From contig JADKGC010000005.1 in NCBI GenBank assembly GCA_016717205.1, positions 434,001 through 498,000 on the forward strand: DNA of 64,000 nt, written 5' to 3'. Position numbers and translations under genes: made by a program. The first letter of the stretch is position 1. Every line of letters starts with the position of its first letter. This stretch comes from Candidatus Flexifilum breve (GTDB lineage Bacteria; Chloroflexota; Anaerolineae; Aggregatilineales; Phototrophicaceae). The notes beneath the pieces were generated by a model that was not told where the DNA came from, made no database searches, and worked only from the letters and a program-made list of their open reading frames with translations. This document shows positions 17,017 through 25,551 of the stretch, piece by piece.

Positions 17017-17838
17017 ATGTCCGACATCATCGTTTCCGCGCTCAACAGCGCGGCTGACCGCCTCGACCAACCCACCGTGCATGAAGCCTATCAACAGTTG
17101 GCGCACGTCCTCGGCGTCGTCCTCACGGGGCAGCCGTTCGATGCGCAGCTCCCGCTCACGCCGACGCAGCTCGTGCTCATTCGGCATGCGCTCCAGCGGT
17201 TATCCCCCGCGCAAATGACCGTCATCAACAGCGCGGCGGAAGAACTCCAGGGCCGGGTCGGCGTGAACATCACCGGCAATACGGTGATCACCAACTCGAT
17301 TGGCACCGTGACCGGCGGCAGCGTCATGATGATCGGCATCAGCAACGGCGAACCGCCGTACATGCCAGCCGCGCCCACCCCTGCTCCCGCGCCGACCAAA
17401 GCGCAGGCCGTGCCGCCGTCGATTTCGGTCTCCCAGGTGCATGATGTGTTCATCAGCTACAGCCGCAAAGATGCGCCGTCGGCCAAGCGCCTGTACGCCG
17501 ATCTGCGCGCTGCCGGGTTGATCGTATGGATGGATAACGACGAACTCCAACCGGGGAATCCGTCGTGGCAAAAGGCCATTGAAAAGGCAATTCGCTCGTC
17601 GGGCTGTGTCGTCGCGCTGCTCACGCCCTCGGCGAAAGCCTCGGAATGGGTCGAGCGCGAGATTCACCTCGCCCAGACGCATCACATCCCGATTGTGCCA
17701 CTGCTTTATTCCGGTGATGAAACCAACGCGCTGCCGCTCTCGCTGTTCAATATCCAGTGGACGCCGATGCGCACGCCGCGCGAACATCGCGCCAATCTCC
17801 AGAAAGTCGTGGCGGCGATCCGCGAGTTGAATGCCTGA
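17017..17838 (+). CDS. TIR-domain protein with N-terminal helical domain
   Basis: The ATG at 17017 has AGAGG six bases upstream; the longer frame from 16948 lacks such a site. The protein is 273 aa. Residues 1-80 are helical (adaptor- or death-like in pattern), 82-107 are a Gly/Asn/Val/Thr-rich stretch, 113-138 a Pro/Ala linker, and 141-273 a TIR domain: HDVFISYSRKD, then IVWMDNDELQPG, then LLTPSAKASEWVEREI. Glu215 in WVERE aligns with the catalytic glutamate of NAD-cleaving TIR domains (WVHKE in SARM1), so NADase activity is plausible. It is divergent from the kinase-nSTAND operon and overlaps the next gene by 8 nt. Confidence 0.9.
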   Translation: MSDIIVSALNSAADRLDQPTVHEAYQQLAHVLGVVLTGQPFDAQLPLTPTQLVLIRHALQRLSPAQMTVINSAAEELQGRVGVNITGNTVITNSIGTVTGGSVMMIGISNGEPPYMPAAPTPAPAPTKAQAVPPSISVSQVHDVFISYSRKDAPSAKRLYADLRAAGLIVWMDNDELQPGNPSWQKAIEKAIRSSGCVVALLTPSAKASEWVEREIHLAQTHHIPIVPLLYSGDETNALPLSLFNIQWTPMRTPREHRANLQKVVAAIRELNA

Positions 17839-18937
17839 CCTGCACGTCGGAATTCTCGCGCCCGACCTGACGCATAAGCACGGTTGGGCGCACTACAGCC
17901 TCAGTCTGATCGAAGCGTTGCAGCGCGTGGGCGTGCGTTTAACAGTGGTCAGCGCGCACAACAGCCCGCGCCTCCCCGGTCTGGATCAATACCCGCTGCT
18001 GCCCTCCGTCGACCCGCTGGATCGCGGCATGCTGGCGCGTCTCGTGCGCTCCCTGCCGCAGGTGCAGGCCGCGCTCCGCCCCTGTACCGTCATCCACACG
18101 CACATTGAACCGTATGCGCCGCTGGCCGCGCTGATCGCTGGCCGCCGCCCGCTGATCATCACCGGGCACGGGAGCTATGTGCGTGCGGCTGCCCGCCGCT
18201 CCGCCGCGATCCGCGCGCTGTACGCGTGGGCGTTCCGCCGCGCGACGGTCGTGTGCGTCAGCCACTACACCGAACAGATCACCCGCGAAACGATCCTCGG
18301 TGTGCGCACACAGGTCATCACCAACGGTATCGACTTTGCCCGCTTCGGCACACTTCAGCCCGAAGGCGGCGCGGTGCCCACCGTGTTGAGCGTGGGTGCG
18401 GTCAAAGCGCGCAAAGGTACGCTCGAACTGGTGCGCGCGCTGACACAGGTCCGCGCAGCGATCCCGAACGTGCGCGGGCTGATCGTCGGGTCGCTGGACA
18501 TGGAACCGGAGACGGTCGAACAGGTGCGCGCAGCCATCCGTGACCTCGATTTAGCCGACACGGTTACGCTCACCGGGCGCATCTCCGATGCCGAACTGCT
18601 GCGCCTGTACGCCACCGCCGACGTGTTCGCGCTGCCCTCCGTCAATGTCGATTGGAAGTTTGAAGGCTACGGCCTGTCGCTGATCGAAGCGAGCGCCGCT
18701 GGCCTCCCGGTGATCGGATCGCTGGACTGCGGCGCGGAAGATGCCGTGCAGGACGGCGTGACCGGGCTGCTCGTCCCGCAGCGCGATGAAGCGGCCCTGG
18801 CGGCGGCGCTCGTCCGCCTGCTGACGGATCGTGATCTGGCGGCGGCGTATGGCGCGGCGGGGCGCGCTTGGGCGGCCACCCAAACGTGGGATCACGCGGC
18901 GCAAGCCCTCCTCCGCCTGTACCACCAAACTATCTAA
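17831..18937 (+). CDS. Glycosyltransferase family 4
   Basis: This 368-aa protein has two Rossmann-like halves typical of GT-B enzymes. The N-terminal half has ILAPDLTHKHGWAHYSLSLI and HTHIEPYAPLAALIAG; the C-terminal half has the GT4 features RKGTLELVRAL and EGYGLSLIEASAAGLPVIGS, the latter being the E-x7-E nucleotide-sugar motif. It should transfer a sugar from a nucleotide donor with retention, in envelope polysaccharide or glycolipid synthesis. Its ATG lies 8 nt inside the end of the TIR gene, so they are transcribed together; whether that is functional or accidental is unclear. A nested inverted repeat follows directly. Confidence 0.92.
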   Translation: MPDLHVGILAPDLTHKHGWAHYSLSLIEALQRVGVRLTVVSAHNSPRLPGLDQYPLLPSVDPLDRGMLARLVRSLPQVQAALRPCTVIHTHIEPYAPLAALIAGRRPLIITGHGSYVRAAARRSAAIRALYAWAFRRATVVCVSHYTEQITRETILGVRTQVITNGIDFARFGTLQPEGGAVPTVLSVGAVKARKGTLELVRALTQVRAAIPNVRGLIVGSLDMEPETVEQVRAAIRDLDLADTVTLTGRISDAELLRLYATADVFALPSVNVDWKFEGYGLSLIEASAAGLPVIGSLDCGAEDAVQDGVTGLLVPQRDEAALAAALVRLLTDRDLAAAYGAAGRAWAATQTWDHAAQALLRLYHQTI

Positions 18938-19103
18938 CCACAGAGAACACAGAGAGCACATAGAAAAGATCAAAATAGAAACCGCAGAGAGCGCAAAGTG
19001 CGCAGAGACAATCAGCTTGTTTCTCTGCGACCTCCGCGACCTCTGCGGTTAAACGTTCTTCTTGTTGCTTACTCTGTGTTCTCTGTGCTCTCTGTGGTTA
19101 AGC
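18936..19103. repeat. Nested inverted repeat of CCACAGAG/CCGCAGAG type
   Basis: The outer arms (AACCACAGAGAACACAGAGA near 18936 and the complementary copy at about 19071-19100) enclose inner arms (AACCGCAGAGAGCGC near 18980 and a complement at about 19020-19050). The element begins at the glycosyltransferase stop codon and ends a few bases before the stop of the convergent YceI gene (19108). As RNA it could fold into a long hairpin from either direction and act as a bidirectional terminator. It differs from the other repeat families here. Confidence 0.8.
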
Positions 19104-19107
19104 GTCT

Positions 19108-19881
19108 TTAGCTCTCGGCGCGGGCGACGAAGGTGATTTCCAACGTCACATCCTCCGACACGTTGGCCACGCCGGGAGCGTTCGGGATGGTCAGCTCGTA
19201 CAAGGCGCGCTGCACCACCGTCGAGGCCGTGCCGCTGAGTTCCGTCGCGCTGACCGGGGTCACGCGCGCCGCAAACGTCACCCGGTTGGTGATGCTGCGC
19301 AGCGTGAAATCGCCCGTGATGTTGAACGTGAACGGTTCACCGATGGTCACCGAGGCGGGCAGGTCGCTCAATTCGATGTTGCTGAATTCGGCGAATTCGA
19401 ACTGATCCTGATCGGACTGGAGAATAGCGCGGCGAATGGCGCGGTTCCGCATATCCGAGTCGGTTGCCAGCGTGCGCACGTTGATGCGGATCGTGCCGAT
19501 CTGCGTGGCAGCGGGGTTGGCGAGGTCGACGAGGAGCTGCCCCGCGACCTGATCCGTGATGCCAACCACGTTGGTCGGATTCCCCATCAGCACTTCGCTG
19601 AGCGCGAACGACACCTGCGATTCTTCCGGCACAATGTTGAAGATCACACCACCACTGGTCGCGGCGGCCGCTTCCGCCGTCGCTTCATCCGTAGCGGACG
19701 CCTCAACGGTCGACACCGCGGCCTCGGTCGTCGGAACGGGGGTATTCACAGCCAGCGTCGGCGCGCTGATCACTTCGCTCGCCACGCCCGATTCTCCACC
19801 AAAGAAGGCATACAAACCAACCGCAACGGCGGCGATGACGAGGACAGCGGCAATAATCAGAATTCGGGTTCGATTTCCCAT
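19108..19881 (-). CDS. Membrane-anchored YceI-like domain protein
   Basis: The protein has 257 aa. A hydrophobic helix at about 7-27 (ILIIAAVLVIAAVAVGLYAF) anchors it with the rest outside. A low-complexity Ala/Thr/Val/Glu linker runs from about 40 to 75. The remainder matches the YceI beta-barrel: FNIVPEESQVSFALSEVLMG at the start, then IGTIRINVRTLATDSDMRNR, ANIEL-type strands, and FTLRSITNRVTFAARVTP. YceI domains bind isoprenoid-like or other apolar ligands, so a periplasmic or surface lipid-binding role is plausible. Confidence 0.88.
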   Translation of the reverse strand: MGNRTRILIIAAVLVIAAVAVGLYAFFGGESGVASEVISAPTLAVNTPVPTTEAAVSTVEASATDEATAEAAAATSGGVIFNIVPEESQVSFALSEVLMGNPTNVVGITDQVAGQLLVDLANPAATQIGTIRINVRTLATDSDMRNRAIRRAILQSDQDQFEFAEFSNIELSDLPASVTIGEPFTFNITGDFTLRSITNRVTFAARVTPVSATELSGTASTVVQRALYELTIPNAPGVANVSEDVTLEITFVARAES

Positions 19882-20065
19882 AACGTTACTCCCATATCAG
19901 TTCTTCTGCGTAGGACAACGATAGGATATAGGCAAATAGATTGTTTCTGGACAGACCTTCAGGATACTCTCAGGGAAATACGGAGAAAGTGTAAAACTGC
20001 ACAAGTTCTGAACACAGGGTTTCAAAAAGCCTGTTGCGGACAAGTCTGGACTGGCCTCCGCTGCC

Positions 20066-21289
20066 TCACACCAGTTTATTCTCCCACTCGATCCCAAACT
20101 CCTCCCGCAGCACGGTGAACATCCAGTCTATGGACAGATATCCCGTGCGGTCTTTACGCTTGCGCTCCAGCAAGGCAGCGAACAACGCCCGCAGTGATGT
20201 GCCGCGCACGTGCAGTGCCTGATCGAGGTCGGCAAGTGGGGCGAGTGAGCCGAAGACGCCGCCCGGTTGTATTTTCTCGGCGAACGCTTCCGCTGGTGCG
20301 CCGAGCAGTTCCAGCGCGAACTGTTCGCTAAAATACAAGTTCAACGCCTCGCCGATTAAGCGGCGGTCGGAGCGCGGGCAGTCGGGCGCGGGATACAAAG
20401 TCGATTTGTAGCGCCCGCTCCAGGCGGCAGTCGTGTAGAAGTGGAGGAGCTCGTGCAGCAGACCGCTGACCAGAAAAGCGCGATAGGTCGAATAGCCGTA
20501 CTTGGCGCCTTCGGCGGGGGCATCTGCCCCATACGCGACGATCCCGTTGAGCACGTTTTCGCCGGTCGCGAACGTGTTTCCGTCCGTTTGCGCCAGATAA
20601 TCCTCTGGAGCACGCAGCAGCAAGACATCGATCTGCTCCAAACCGCTGTACGGCGCGAGGTTCGTCTCCAACCACTCGAGCCAGCGGCGTGTGCTGGCGA
20701 TGAGGAACGGCAGATCAGGGGACGTTGTGCCGTGCTGCGTCAGCCAGCGGAACATAACGCGCTTCTCTTTGCCCTCATACACACTGATTTCTGGCTCACG
20801 CCGCGGGCAGCAGTAACAGAAGAACCCGTCAAGCTTGGCGGGATGCGCGCCGCCCGTGCTCAGGCTGCTAAATGCTTGCCAACCGTCTGGCATGTCGCTG
20901 ATTTGGAAGTCCACGTGTAAATCATCGGCAATCTGAGGGAGATCAGTCGGGTAGGGGATCGCGCCTGTTCCGAGAAACACTTCCTCCGCATTGATAAATG
21001 GCACAATCAAATCGCACAGGCGGCTGGCCCCCATACACGCGTCAAACCTGGTGCTAAGACGGTAACGCAGCGTGATGGGTAGATCGGCTTCAATGGTGAA
21101 GGTAGCTGCGTCGCTCATCTGAATGGGCAGTGGTTTTCCGTCCGCTTCCGCTGTTAAGTCGTTCACCTGCGCCAGACCAGCCAGTGCTGCCAACTCAAAC
21201 GTGGTGACGCCGGGACGATCCCACACGAGGGCGCAATCCAACCGTCGATCCAGATAGTGCTGCAAGCTCACGGTGATGGCGAGGCGCAT
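20066..21289 (-). CDS. Protein with HELLH zinc-metalloprotease-like motif
   Basis: The ATG at 21289 has AGGAG 7 nt upstream and starts MRLAITVSLQ; the longer frame from 21352 has no such signal. The 407-aa product has a beta-rich N-terminal half, an unusual Cys cluster (FFCYCCPRR, about 157-164), and a C-terminal helical domain with HELLH (His279, Glu280, His283) followed by GEALNLYFSEQ, where Glu314 or Glu322 could be the third zinc ligand. This layout recalls gluzincin peptidases of the M1/M61 type, but similarity is limited and there is no signal peptide, so it is probably cytoplasmic. Substrate unknown. Confidence 0.8.
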   Translation of the reverse strand: MRLAITVSLQHYLDRRLDCALVWDRPGVTTFELAALAGLAQVNDLTAEADGKPLPIQMSDAATFTIEADLPITLRYRLSTRFDACMGASRLCDLIVPFINAEEVFLGTGAIPYPTDLPQIADDLHVDFQISDMPDGWQAFSSLSTGGAHPAKLDGFFCYCCPRREPEISVYEGKEKRVMFRWLTQHGTTSPDLPFLIASTRRWLEWLETNLAPYSGLEQIDVLLLRAPEDYLAQTDGNTFATGENVLNGIVAYGADAPAEGAKYGYSTYRAFLVSGLLHELLHFYTTAAWSGRYKSTLYPAPDCPRSDRRLIGEALNLYFSEQFALELLGAPAEAFAEKIQPGGVFGSLAPLADLDQALHVRGTSLRALFAALLERKRKDRTGYLSIDWMFTVLREEFGIEWENKLV

Positions 21290-21387
21290 GGCGATCTCCT
21301 GTACACAGCCTGAGTCTAGTCTACCTGATTCCCGTGTCTCAGCCTTCATCACTAGGACAGGAGTCCGCCAGACAGGCTTCGTGAAAT

Positions 21388-21452
21388 TGGTATAGTTAAG
21401 CTATGCTGTATGTCCCGTTATGTGGTGGTCGCAGCCCAAACCCGTGGGCTGC
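21388..21452 (+). promoter_or_regulatory. Extended -10 promoter and leader hairpin before the DUF1800 gene
   Basis: TGGTATAGT at 21388-21396 is an extended -10 element. The transcript leader, about 90 nt, contains an 8-bp stem (GCAGCCCA / TGGGCTGC, 21431-21452, six-base loop). No riboswitch class is recognised; the hairpin may be another dispersed repeat. Confidence 0.4.
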
Positions 21453-21493
21453 TGGGGTGTGCCAGCGGCACAAAAAGTAATTTGGAGAAGCCA

Positions 21494-22984
21494 ATGAGTT
21501 TATCCCGGCGCAATTTTCTCAAGCTGTCCGGCGCAACCGCTCTCGCAGCGGGCGTCAGCCCGGAGATGGCCGCGCTCTGGCGCGCGCCGACTCCGCACAC
21601 GGCGGCGCAAACAACTGACCCGGTGCTGCACCTGCTCAACCGGATCTCGTATGGCGTACGCCCGGAAGCCTACGAGCGCGCGCAGCAGATCGGCTATGAA
21701 GCGTATCTCGACGAGCAGTTGAACCCGGAAAGCATCGACGACAGCGACACGCAAACGCGCTTGCAGTGGTATCCCATCCTCAACATGGATCGGCGCACGG
21801 GCTACGGCGTGAGCGAACGCTATGGCCGCTCGTATCGCGCGCTGCTGGACGGCACAGTGATCCGCGCCACCTACAGCCAGCGGCAGTTATTCGAGCGCGT
21901 CGTCGAATTCTGGACGGATCACTTCAACATCGCGGAGAACGGCGACTACAACGTCGATCTGATCATCCTGCATCGCGACGTAATCCGGCGGCATGCCTTC
22001 GGCAATTTCCGCGACCTGCTGCTCGGCGTGGCGCGCAGCCCGGCCATGCTCTACTACCTCGACAACTACCTCAATGTCGCGGAACACCCGAACGAAAACT
22101 ACGCCCGCGAACTGCTGGAACTGCACACGCTCGGCGTGGATGGCGGCTACACCGAAGATGATGTGAAAGAGGTCGCGCGCGCCTTCACCGGGTGGACGGT
22201 GCACAACGGCACGGACGATGGCTTTATCTTCGATCCGGATGTGCACGACACCGAACAGAAAATGGTGCTCGGGCACAAAATCCCGGGCGGACGCGGCATC
22301 GAAGACGCGCTGCATGTGCTCGGCCTGCTGGCCGTCCACCCTTCGACGGCGCGCTTCATCGCCTACAAGCTGTGTGTGCGCTTCGTGAGCGATGACCCGC
22401 CCGCGAGTCTGGTCGACAGCACCGCGCTGCAATTCATCGTCAACAACGGCGAAATCGCGCCGGTGCTGCGCCATATCTTCACCTCGCAGGATTTTCTGGC
22501 GGCGGCAGGGCAAAAGCTGCGCCGCCCCTACGAATTCTTCATCGGCGCGCTGCGGGCGACCGACACGCAAATGCCGTTCTGGCGCATGATCGAGCTGCTG
22601 CAAGACCTCGCGCAGCTTCCTTACGGCTGGCATCCACCGGATGGTTACCCGGATGTGGCGGGCGCGTGGATGAACAGCAGCGGCTTGCTGGCGCGCTGGA
22701 ATATCGCCATGACGCTCACCCATGAAGCAGCGAGTGAACCCTACACCGATCTGCGCGCGCACTTGTTCGAGCGAGTTGGCACACCCACCACGCCGACCGA
22801 ACTGGTCGACGCGGTAGCACGGCAGGTGTTCGGCACGCCGCTCTCTCCGGAAGCGAGTCAGCCGTTCTTCGACTACCTGACGGACGGCCTGGACAAACTG
22901 GCGCTGGATGAACACATGCTGGCGACGAAAACTCCCACCCTGTTCGGATTAATGCTGGCATCGCCGCTGTTTCAGTGGCGGTGA
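21494..22984 (+). CDS. DUF1800 family protein, Tat-exported
   Basis: The ATG at 21494, with GGAG eight bases upstream, gives 496 aa and begins MSLSRRNFLKLSG, a twin-arginine signal; the frame reaching back to 21410 runs through the leader hairpin. The body has DUF1800 hallmarks: LLNRISYGVRPE, FWTDHFNI, DLLLGVARSPAMLYYLDN, NENYARELLELHTLGVDGGYTE and EVARAFTGWTV, then a C-terminal helical part. DUF1800 genes commonly pair with DUF1501 genes, as here, and are thought to act outside the membrane; the biochemical role is unknown. The DUF1501 gene starts 157 nt downstream after a repeat. Confidence 0.93.
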   Translation: MSLSRRNFLKLSGATALAAGVSPEMAALWRAPTPHTAAQTTDPVLHLLNRISYGVRPEAYERAQQIGYEAYLDEQLNPESIDDSDTQTRLQWYPILNMDRRTGYGVSERYGRSYRALLDGTVIRATYSQRQLFERVVEFWTDHFNIAENGDYNVDLIILHRDVIRRHAFGNFRDLLLGVARSPAMLYYLDNYLNVAEHPNENYARELLELHTLGVDGGYTEDDVKEVARAFTGWTVHNGTDDGFIFDPDVHDTEQKMVLGHKIPGGRGIEDALHVLGLLAVHPSTARFIAYKLCVRFVSDDPPASLVDSTALQFIVNNGEIAPVLRHIFTSQDFLAAAGQKLRRPYEFFIGALRATDTQMPFWRMIELLQDLAQLPYGWHPPDGYPDVAGAWMNSSGLLARWNIAMTLTHEAASEPYTDLRAHLFERVGTPTTPTELVDAVARQVFGTPLSPEASQPFFDYLTDGLDKLALDEHMLATKTPTLFGLMLASPLFQWR

Positions 22985-23002
22985 GCGTAGCGTAGCGATC
23001 TG

Positions 23003-23112
23003 TTAACCCCTCACCCCCAGCCCCTCTCCCACGCAAGCGGGGAGAGGGGAGGCGTAGCGAACCGTGTTGGCTCCCCTCCCTGAATTCGGGGAGGGGCCGG
23101 GGGTGGGGTCGG
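23003..23112. repeat. Two-unit family B repeat between DUF1800 and DUF1501
   Basis: Unit 1 (about 23003-23052) is CCTCACCCCCAGCCCC followed by a CCTCTCCC/GGGGAGAGG hairpin; unit 2 (about 23070-23112) is CTCCCCTCCCTGAATTCGGG with its inverted partner and GGGGGTGGGGTCGG. Nearly the same 105-bp pair recurs in direct orientation at 24420-24527, so the DUF1501 gene is framed by direct repeats. Confidence 0.85.
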
Positions 23113-23141
23113 CACATCGCTGCTTGCTCGAAAGGATAACG

Positions 23142-24401
23142 ATGATTTCTCGACGCGATTTCATGAAAACCTCGGGCGTGCTCGGCGTGAGCAAGGCGCT
23201 CTTTCCCTCGTGGATGCCGCGCCTCGCCTTCCGCCCGCCGCAGCAAACCGGGCGCGGCGACGTGCTCGTCGCGATCTTTCTGCGCGGCGGCATCGACGGC
23301 TTGAGCGCGGTCGTGCCCTTTGGCGAAGGCGCGAACTACTACGATCCGCGCCCATCGCTGGCCGTGCCGGAACCCGGCAACGGCGCGAACGCCGCCATCG
23401 ACCTGAACGGCTATTTCGGGCTGCATCCGGCGCTCGCCCCGCTCGCCGACCTGTACCGCGCAGGTGAGCTGCTCGTCGTCCATGCAACCGGATCCATTGA
23501 TCCCAGCCGTTCGCATTTCGACGCCATGCAGTTCATGGAGTACGGCACGCCGGGTGTCAAGACGACGGGTACGGGCTGGATCGGGCGGCACTTGCAGTCG
23601 ACGGCGTGGGAGAACGAGTCCCCATTCCGCGCGGTCGGCATGGGCGCCATGGTGCCGAACTCGCTGCGTGGCGGCATTCCGGCGCTCTCACTGCGCTCGA
23701 TTGCCGATTTCCACCTGCGCGGGCGCGAAGATGAACTCGCGCAAGCCCAGCAGATGCTCTCACGCCTGTACAGCATCGACGCACCGACCGGGGCGCTCGA
23801 CTCGCAGGCGCGGCTGGTGTTCGAAACCGTCGATCTGCTCAAAGCGATCAATGCGGGCGGCTATACCCCAGCCAACGACGCCGCCTATCCCGGCGATAAC
23901 GAAGGTTTCGGCCTCGGGCTGCGGCAAATCGCCCAACTGATCAAGGCGGATGTCGGGCTCGAAGTCGCGTGCGTTGATGTAGGCGGCTGGGATACCCACG
24001 AAAATCAGGGTACGACCAATGGCTACTTCAACGCCCTGCTGACCACGCTCGGTCAGGGGCTGGCCGCCTTCCGCGCCGACCTCGGCGACCGTCTGCGTGA
24101 CGTAACTATCGTCACCATGAGCGAATTCGGGCGGCGCGTAGAAGAGAATGCCAGCGCGGGCACGGATCACGGGCATGGGAACTTCATGTTTGTGCTCGGC
24201 GGCGGGGCGCGCGGTGGACAGGTCTTCACGCAGGGCTTCTCACTCGCGCCCGAAACCCTGAACGATGGCGATCTCGAAATCACGACCGATTACCGCGATG
24301 TGCTCGCGGAAGTCGTCGGTCAGCGGTTGCTCAACCCAGCACTCGATCAGGTGTTCCCGAATCACAGCGTCACATCGCTGGGGCTGGTCAACCCGCGGTA
24401 G
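23142..24401 (+). CDS. DUF1501 family protein, Tat-exported
   Basis: The ATG at 23142 follows AAAGGA with good spacing and begins MISRRDFMKTSG, a twin-arginine signal; the longer frame from 23064 begins inside the repeat. The 419-aa protein shows DUF1501 features: LVAIFLRGGIDGLSAVVPFG, YFGLHPALAPLADLY, VHATGSIDPSRSHFDAMQFM, DVGGWDTHENQG and TMSEFGRRVEENASAGTDHG. The Asp/His/Glu-rich conserved positions resemble the alkaline-phosphatase/sulfatase fold. It probably acts with the DUF1800 protein outside the membrane. Confidence 0.93.
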   Translation: MISRRDFMKTSGVLGVSKALFPSWMPRLAFRPPQQTGRGDVLVAIFLRGGIDGLSAVVPFGEGANYYDPRPSLAVPEPGNGANAAIDLNGYFGLHPALAPLADLYRAGELLVVHATGSIDPSRSHFDAMQFMEYGTPGVKTTGTGWIGRHLQSTAWENESPFRAVGMGAMVPNSLRGGIPALSLRSIADFHLRGREDELAQAQQMLSRLYSIDAPTGALDSQARLVFETVDLLKAINAGGYTPANDAAYPGDNEGFGLGLRQIAQLIKADVGLEVACVDVGGWDTHENQGTTNGYFNALLTTLGQGLAAFRADLGDRLRDVTIVTMSEFGRRVEENASAGTDHGHGNFMFVLGGGARGGQVFTQGFSLAPETLNDGDLEITTDYRDVLAEVVGQRLLNPALDQVFPNHSVTSLGLVNPR

Positions 24402-24804
24402 CGTGCGGCTCGTCGGCAGCCCCCGCACCCCTAACCCCTCTCCCACGCAAGCGGGGAGAGGGGAGAAGTTGCGAGCGGTGTTGGCTCCCCTCCCTGAATT
24501 CGGGGAGGGGTCGGGGGTGGGGTCGGAATCTGGCCTTTTTAAACACCCTCTTGCCTCGCCCCTACAGATGTACGCCTGAAAATCAAATACCGCCTCCGTC
24601 CGGGATTCGTGGACGGGGTGGGTCGGAGACTGCGATACAGAGGACTCCCGCCGGCACGAATTGGCAGGGATCATTTGCATAAAGATTAGTGACTTTCGGC
24701 TTCATCCCTTAAGTTTGCTCGCATCGGAGAGGTTGTATGCTAGGGATGAAGCGAACGCTTAGACAAGCCGACGCGGGCGACCGCGTGGTTTCAGGAGATC
24801 GATC
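24402..24804. repeat. Gene-free gap with family B pair and family A half-copy
   Basis: 24420-24527 carries the second copy of the two-unit family B repeat. It is followed by AATCTGGCCTTTTTAAACAC and a family A half-copy (TGCCTCGCCCCTAC near 24552-24566). The stretch 24483-24566 recurs inverted near 845-1035. About 24570-24790 has no recognised repeat or gene apart from the ribosome-binding site of the next gene. Confidence 0.7.
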
Positions 24805-25551
24805 ATGAAACGCATTGTCATGCTGCTCGCTGTAATGCTGCTGTGTGCTCTCCCCCTCGCCGCGCAGGATGATGCGCAGCGCGTTATCGACCGGGTGGCG
24901 CAGCTCCCCGAATGGGTCGATTGGCTGGCGCAGTATCCGGGGTCGTTTGGTCAGGCCAACGACGACGACAGCGACGGGGTGTGGTACGTCGAGTTCTACG
25001 CCGAAGAGTGGTCGGAATGGCTCGGCTACGCGAATGTGGTGCTGGAGACAGGTGAGATTGTCGACAGCTTCATCCCCGCGCCGCTCTCCGCCGAAGAATT
25101 CCAGCGCGGGCAAGATCGTGTGCTGCCGCTGGTGCTCAACGACGCAGAGATCCTTGCCGTGCTCGGCGACACGCTGTTGTGGGATCACTACATCGACTTC
25201 AACCGTTACGACCGCCGCTGGGAAGTCACGTTCTACCGCGGTGTGCAGGCGGTGCAGGCCGTAATCCAGTTCGACGAGGCGGCGAATGAGTTTGCGATTG
25301 AGGAAATCCGCGACCCGAACGCGCTCGAAGAACAGGATCAGCGCGAAGCGTGGCGCGACGAAGCCATCAGCCTCGCGTATTCCGGCGAGGGCGCGGGCGA
25401 AGCGCTCAACGGGCGCGACGACTGGACAACCTACACCGAAAATCTGCGTCCCGGCATCTGGAGCGTCTCGTTCGTGGCCGGGGAAACCGAATTGTACTTT
25501 GCTCTGATTAACGTCGATACCGACGAAGTATTGGAAACACTGCGACCGTGA
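24805..25551 (+). CDS. Secreted protein of unknown function, PepSY-like pattern
   Basis: The ATG follows CAGGAG closely. The 248-aa product has a clear signal peptide (MKRIVMLLAVMLLCALPLAAQ). The mature part seems to contain two copies of a strand-helix pattern: VWYVEFYAEEWSEWLGYANV, then ETGEIVDS, and again IWSVSFVAGETELYFALINV, then DTDEVLETL. This resembles tandem PepSY-like units (W.V.F...G....VN..TGEV), but no family is certain. The stop overlaps the GTG of the glycoside hydrolase gene by 4 nt, so the two are coupled. Confidence 0.75.
   Translation: MKRIVMLLAVMLLCALPLAAQDDAQRVIDRVAQLPEWVDWLAQYPGSFGQANDDDSDGVWYVEFYAEEWSEWLGYANVVLETGEIVDSFIPAPLSAEEFQRGQDRVLPLVLNDAEILAVLGDTLLWDHYIDFNRYDRRWEVTFYRGVQAVQAVIQFDEAANEFAIEEIRDPNALEEQDQREAWRDEAISLAYSGEGAGEALNGRDDWTTYTENLRPGIWSVSFVAGETELYFALINVDTDEVLETLRP

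Noticed and set aside
23003..23141. Upstream start at 23064 for the DUF1501 gene
   Set aside because: It would translate repeat sequence before the twin-arginine signal; the ATG at 23142 has AAAGGA at good spacing and puts the signal at the N-terminus.
23003..24527. Repeat clusters as a possible CRISPR array
   Set aside because: Only two copies, 1.4 kb apart, with a gene between them; no regular spacers and no cas genes in the window.
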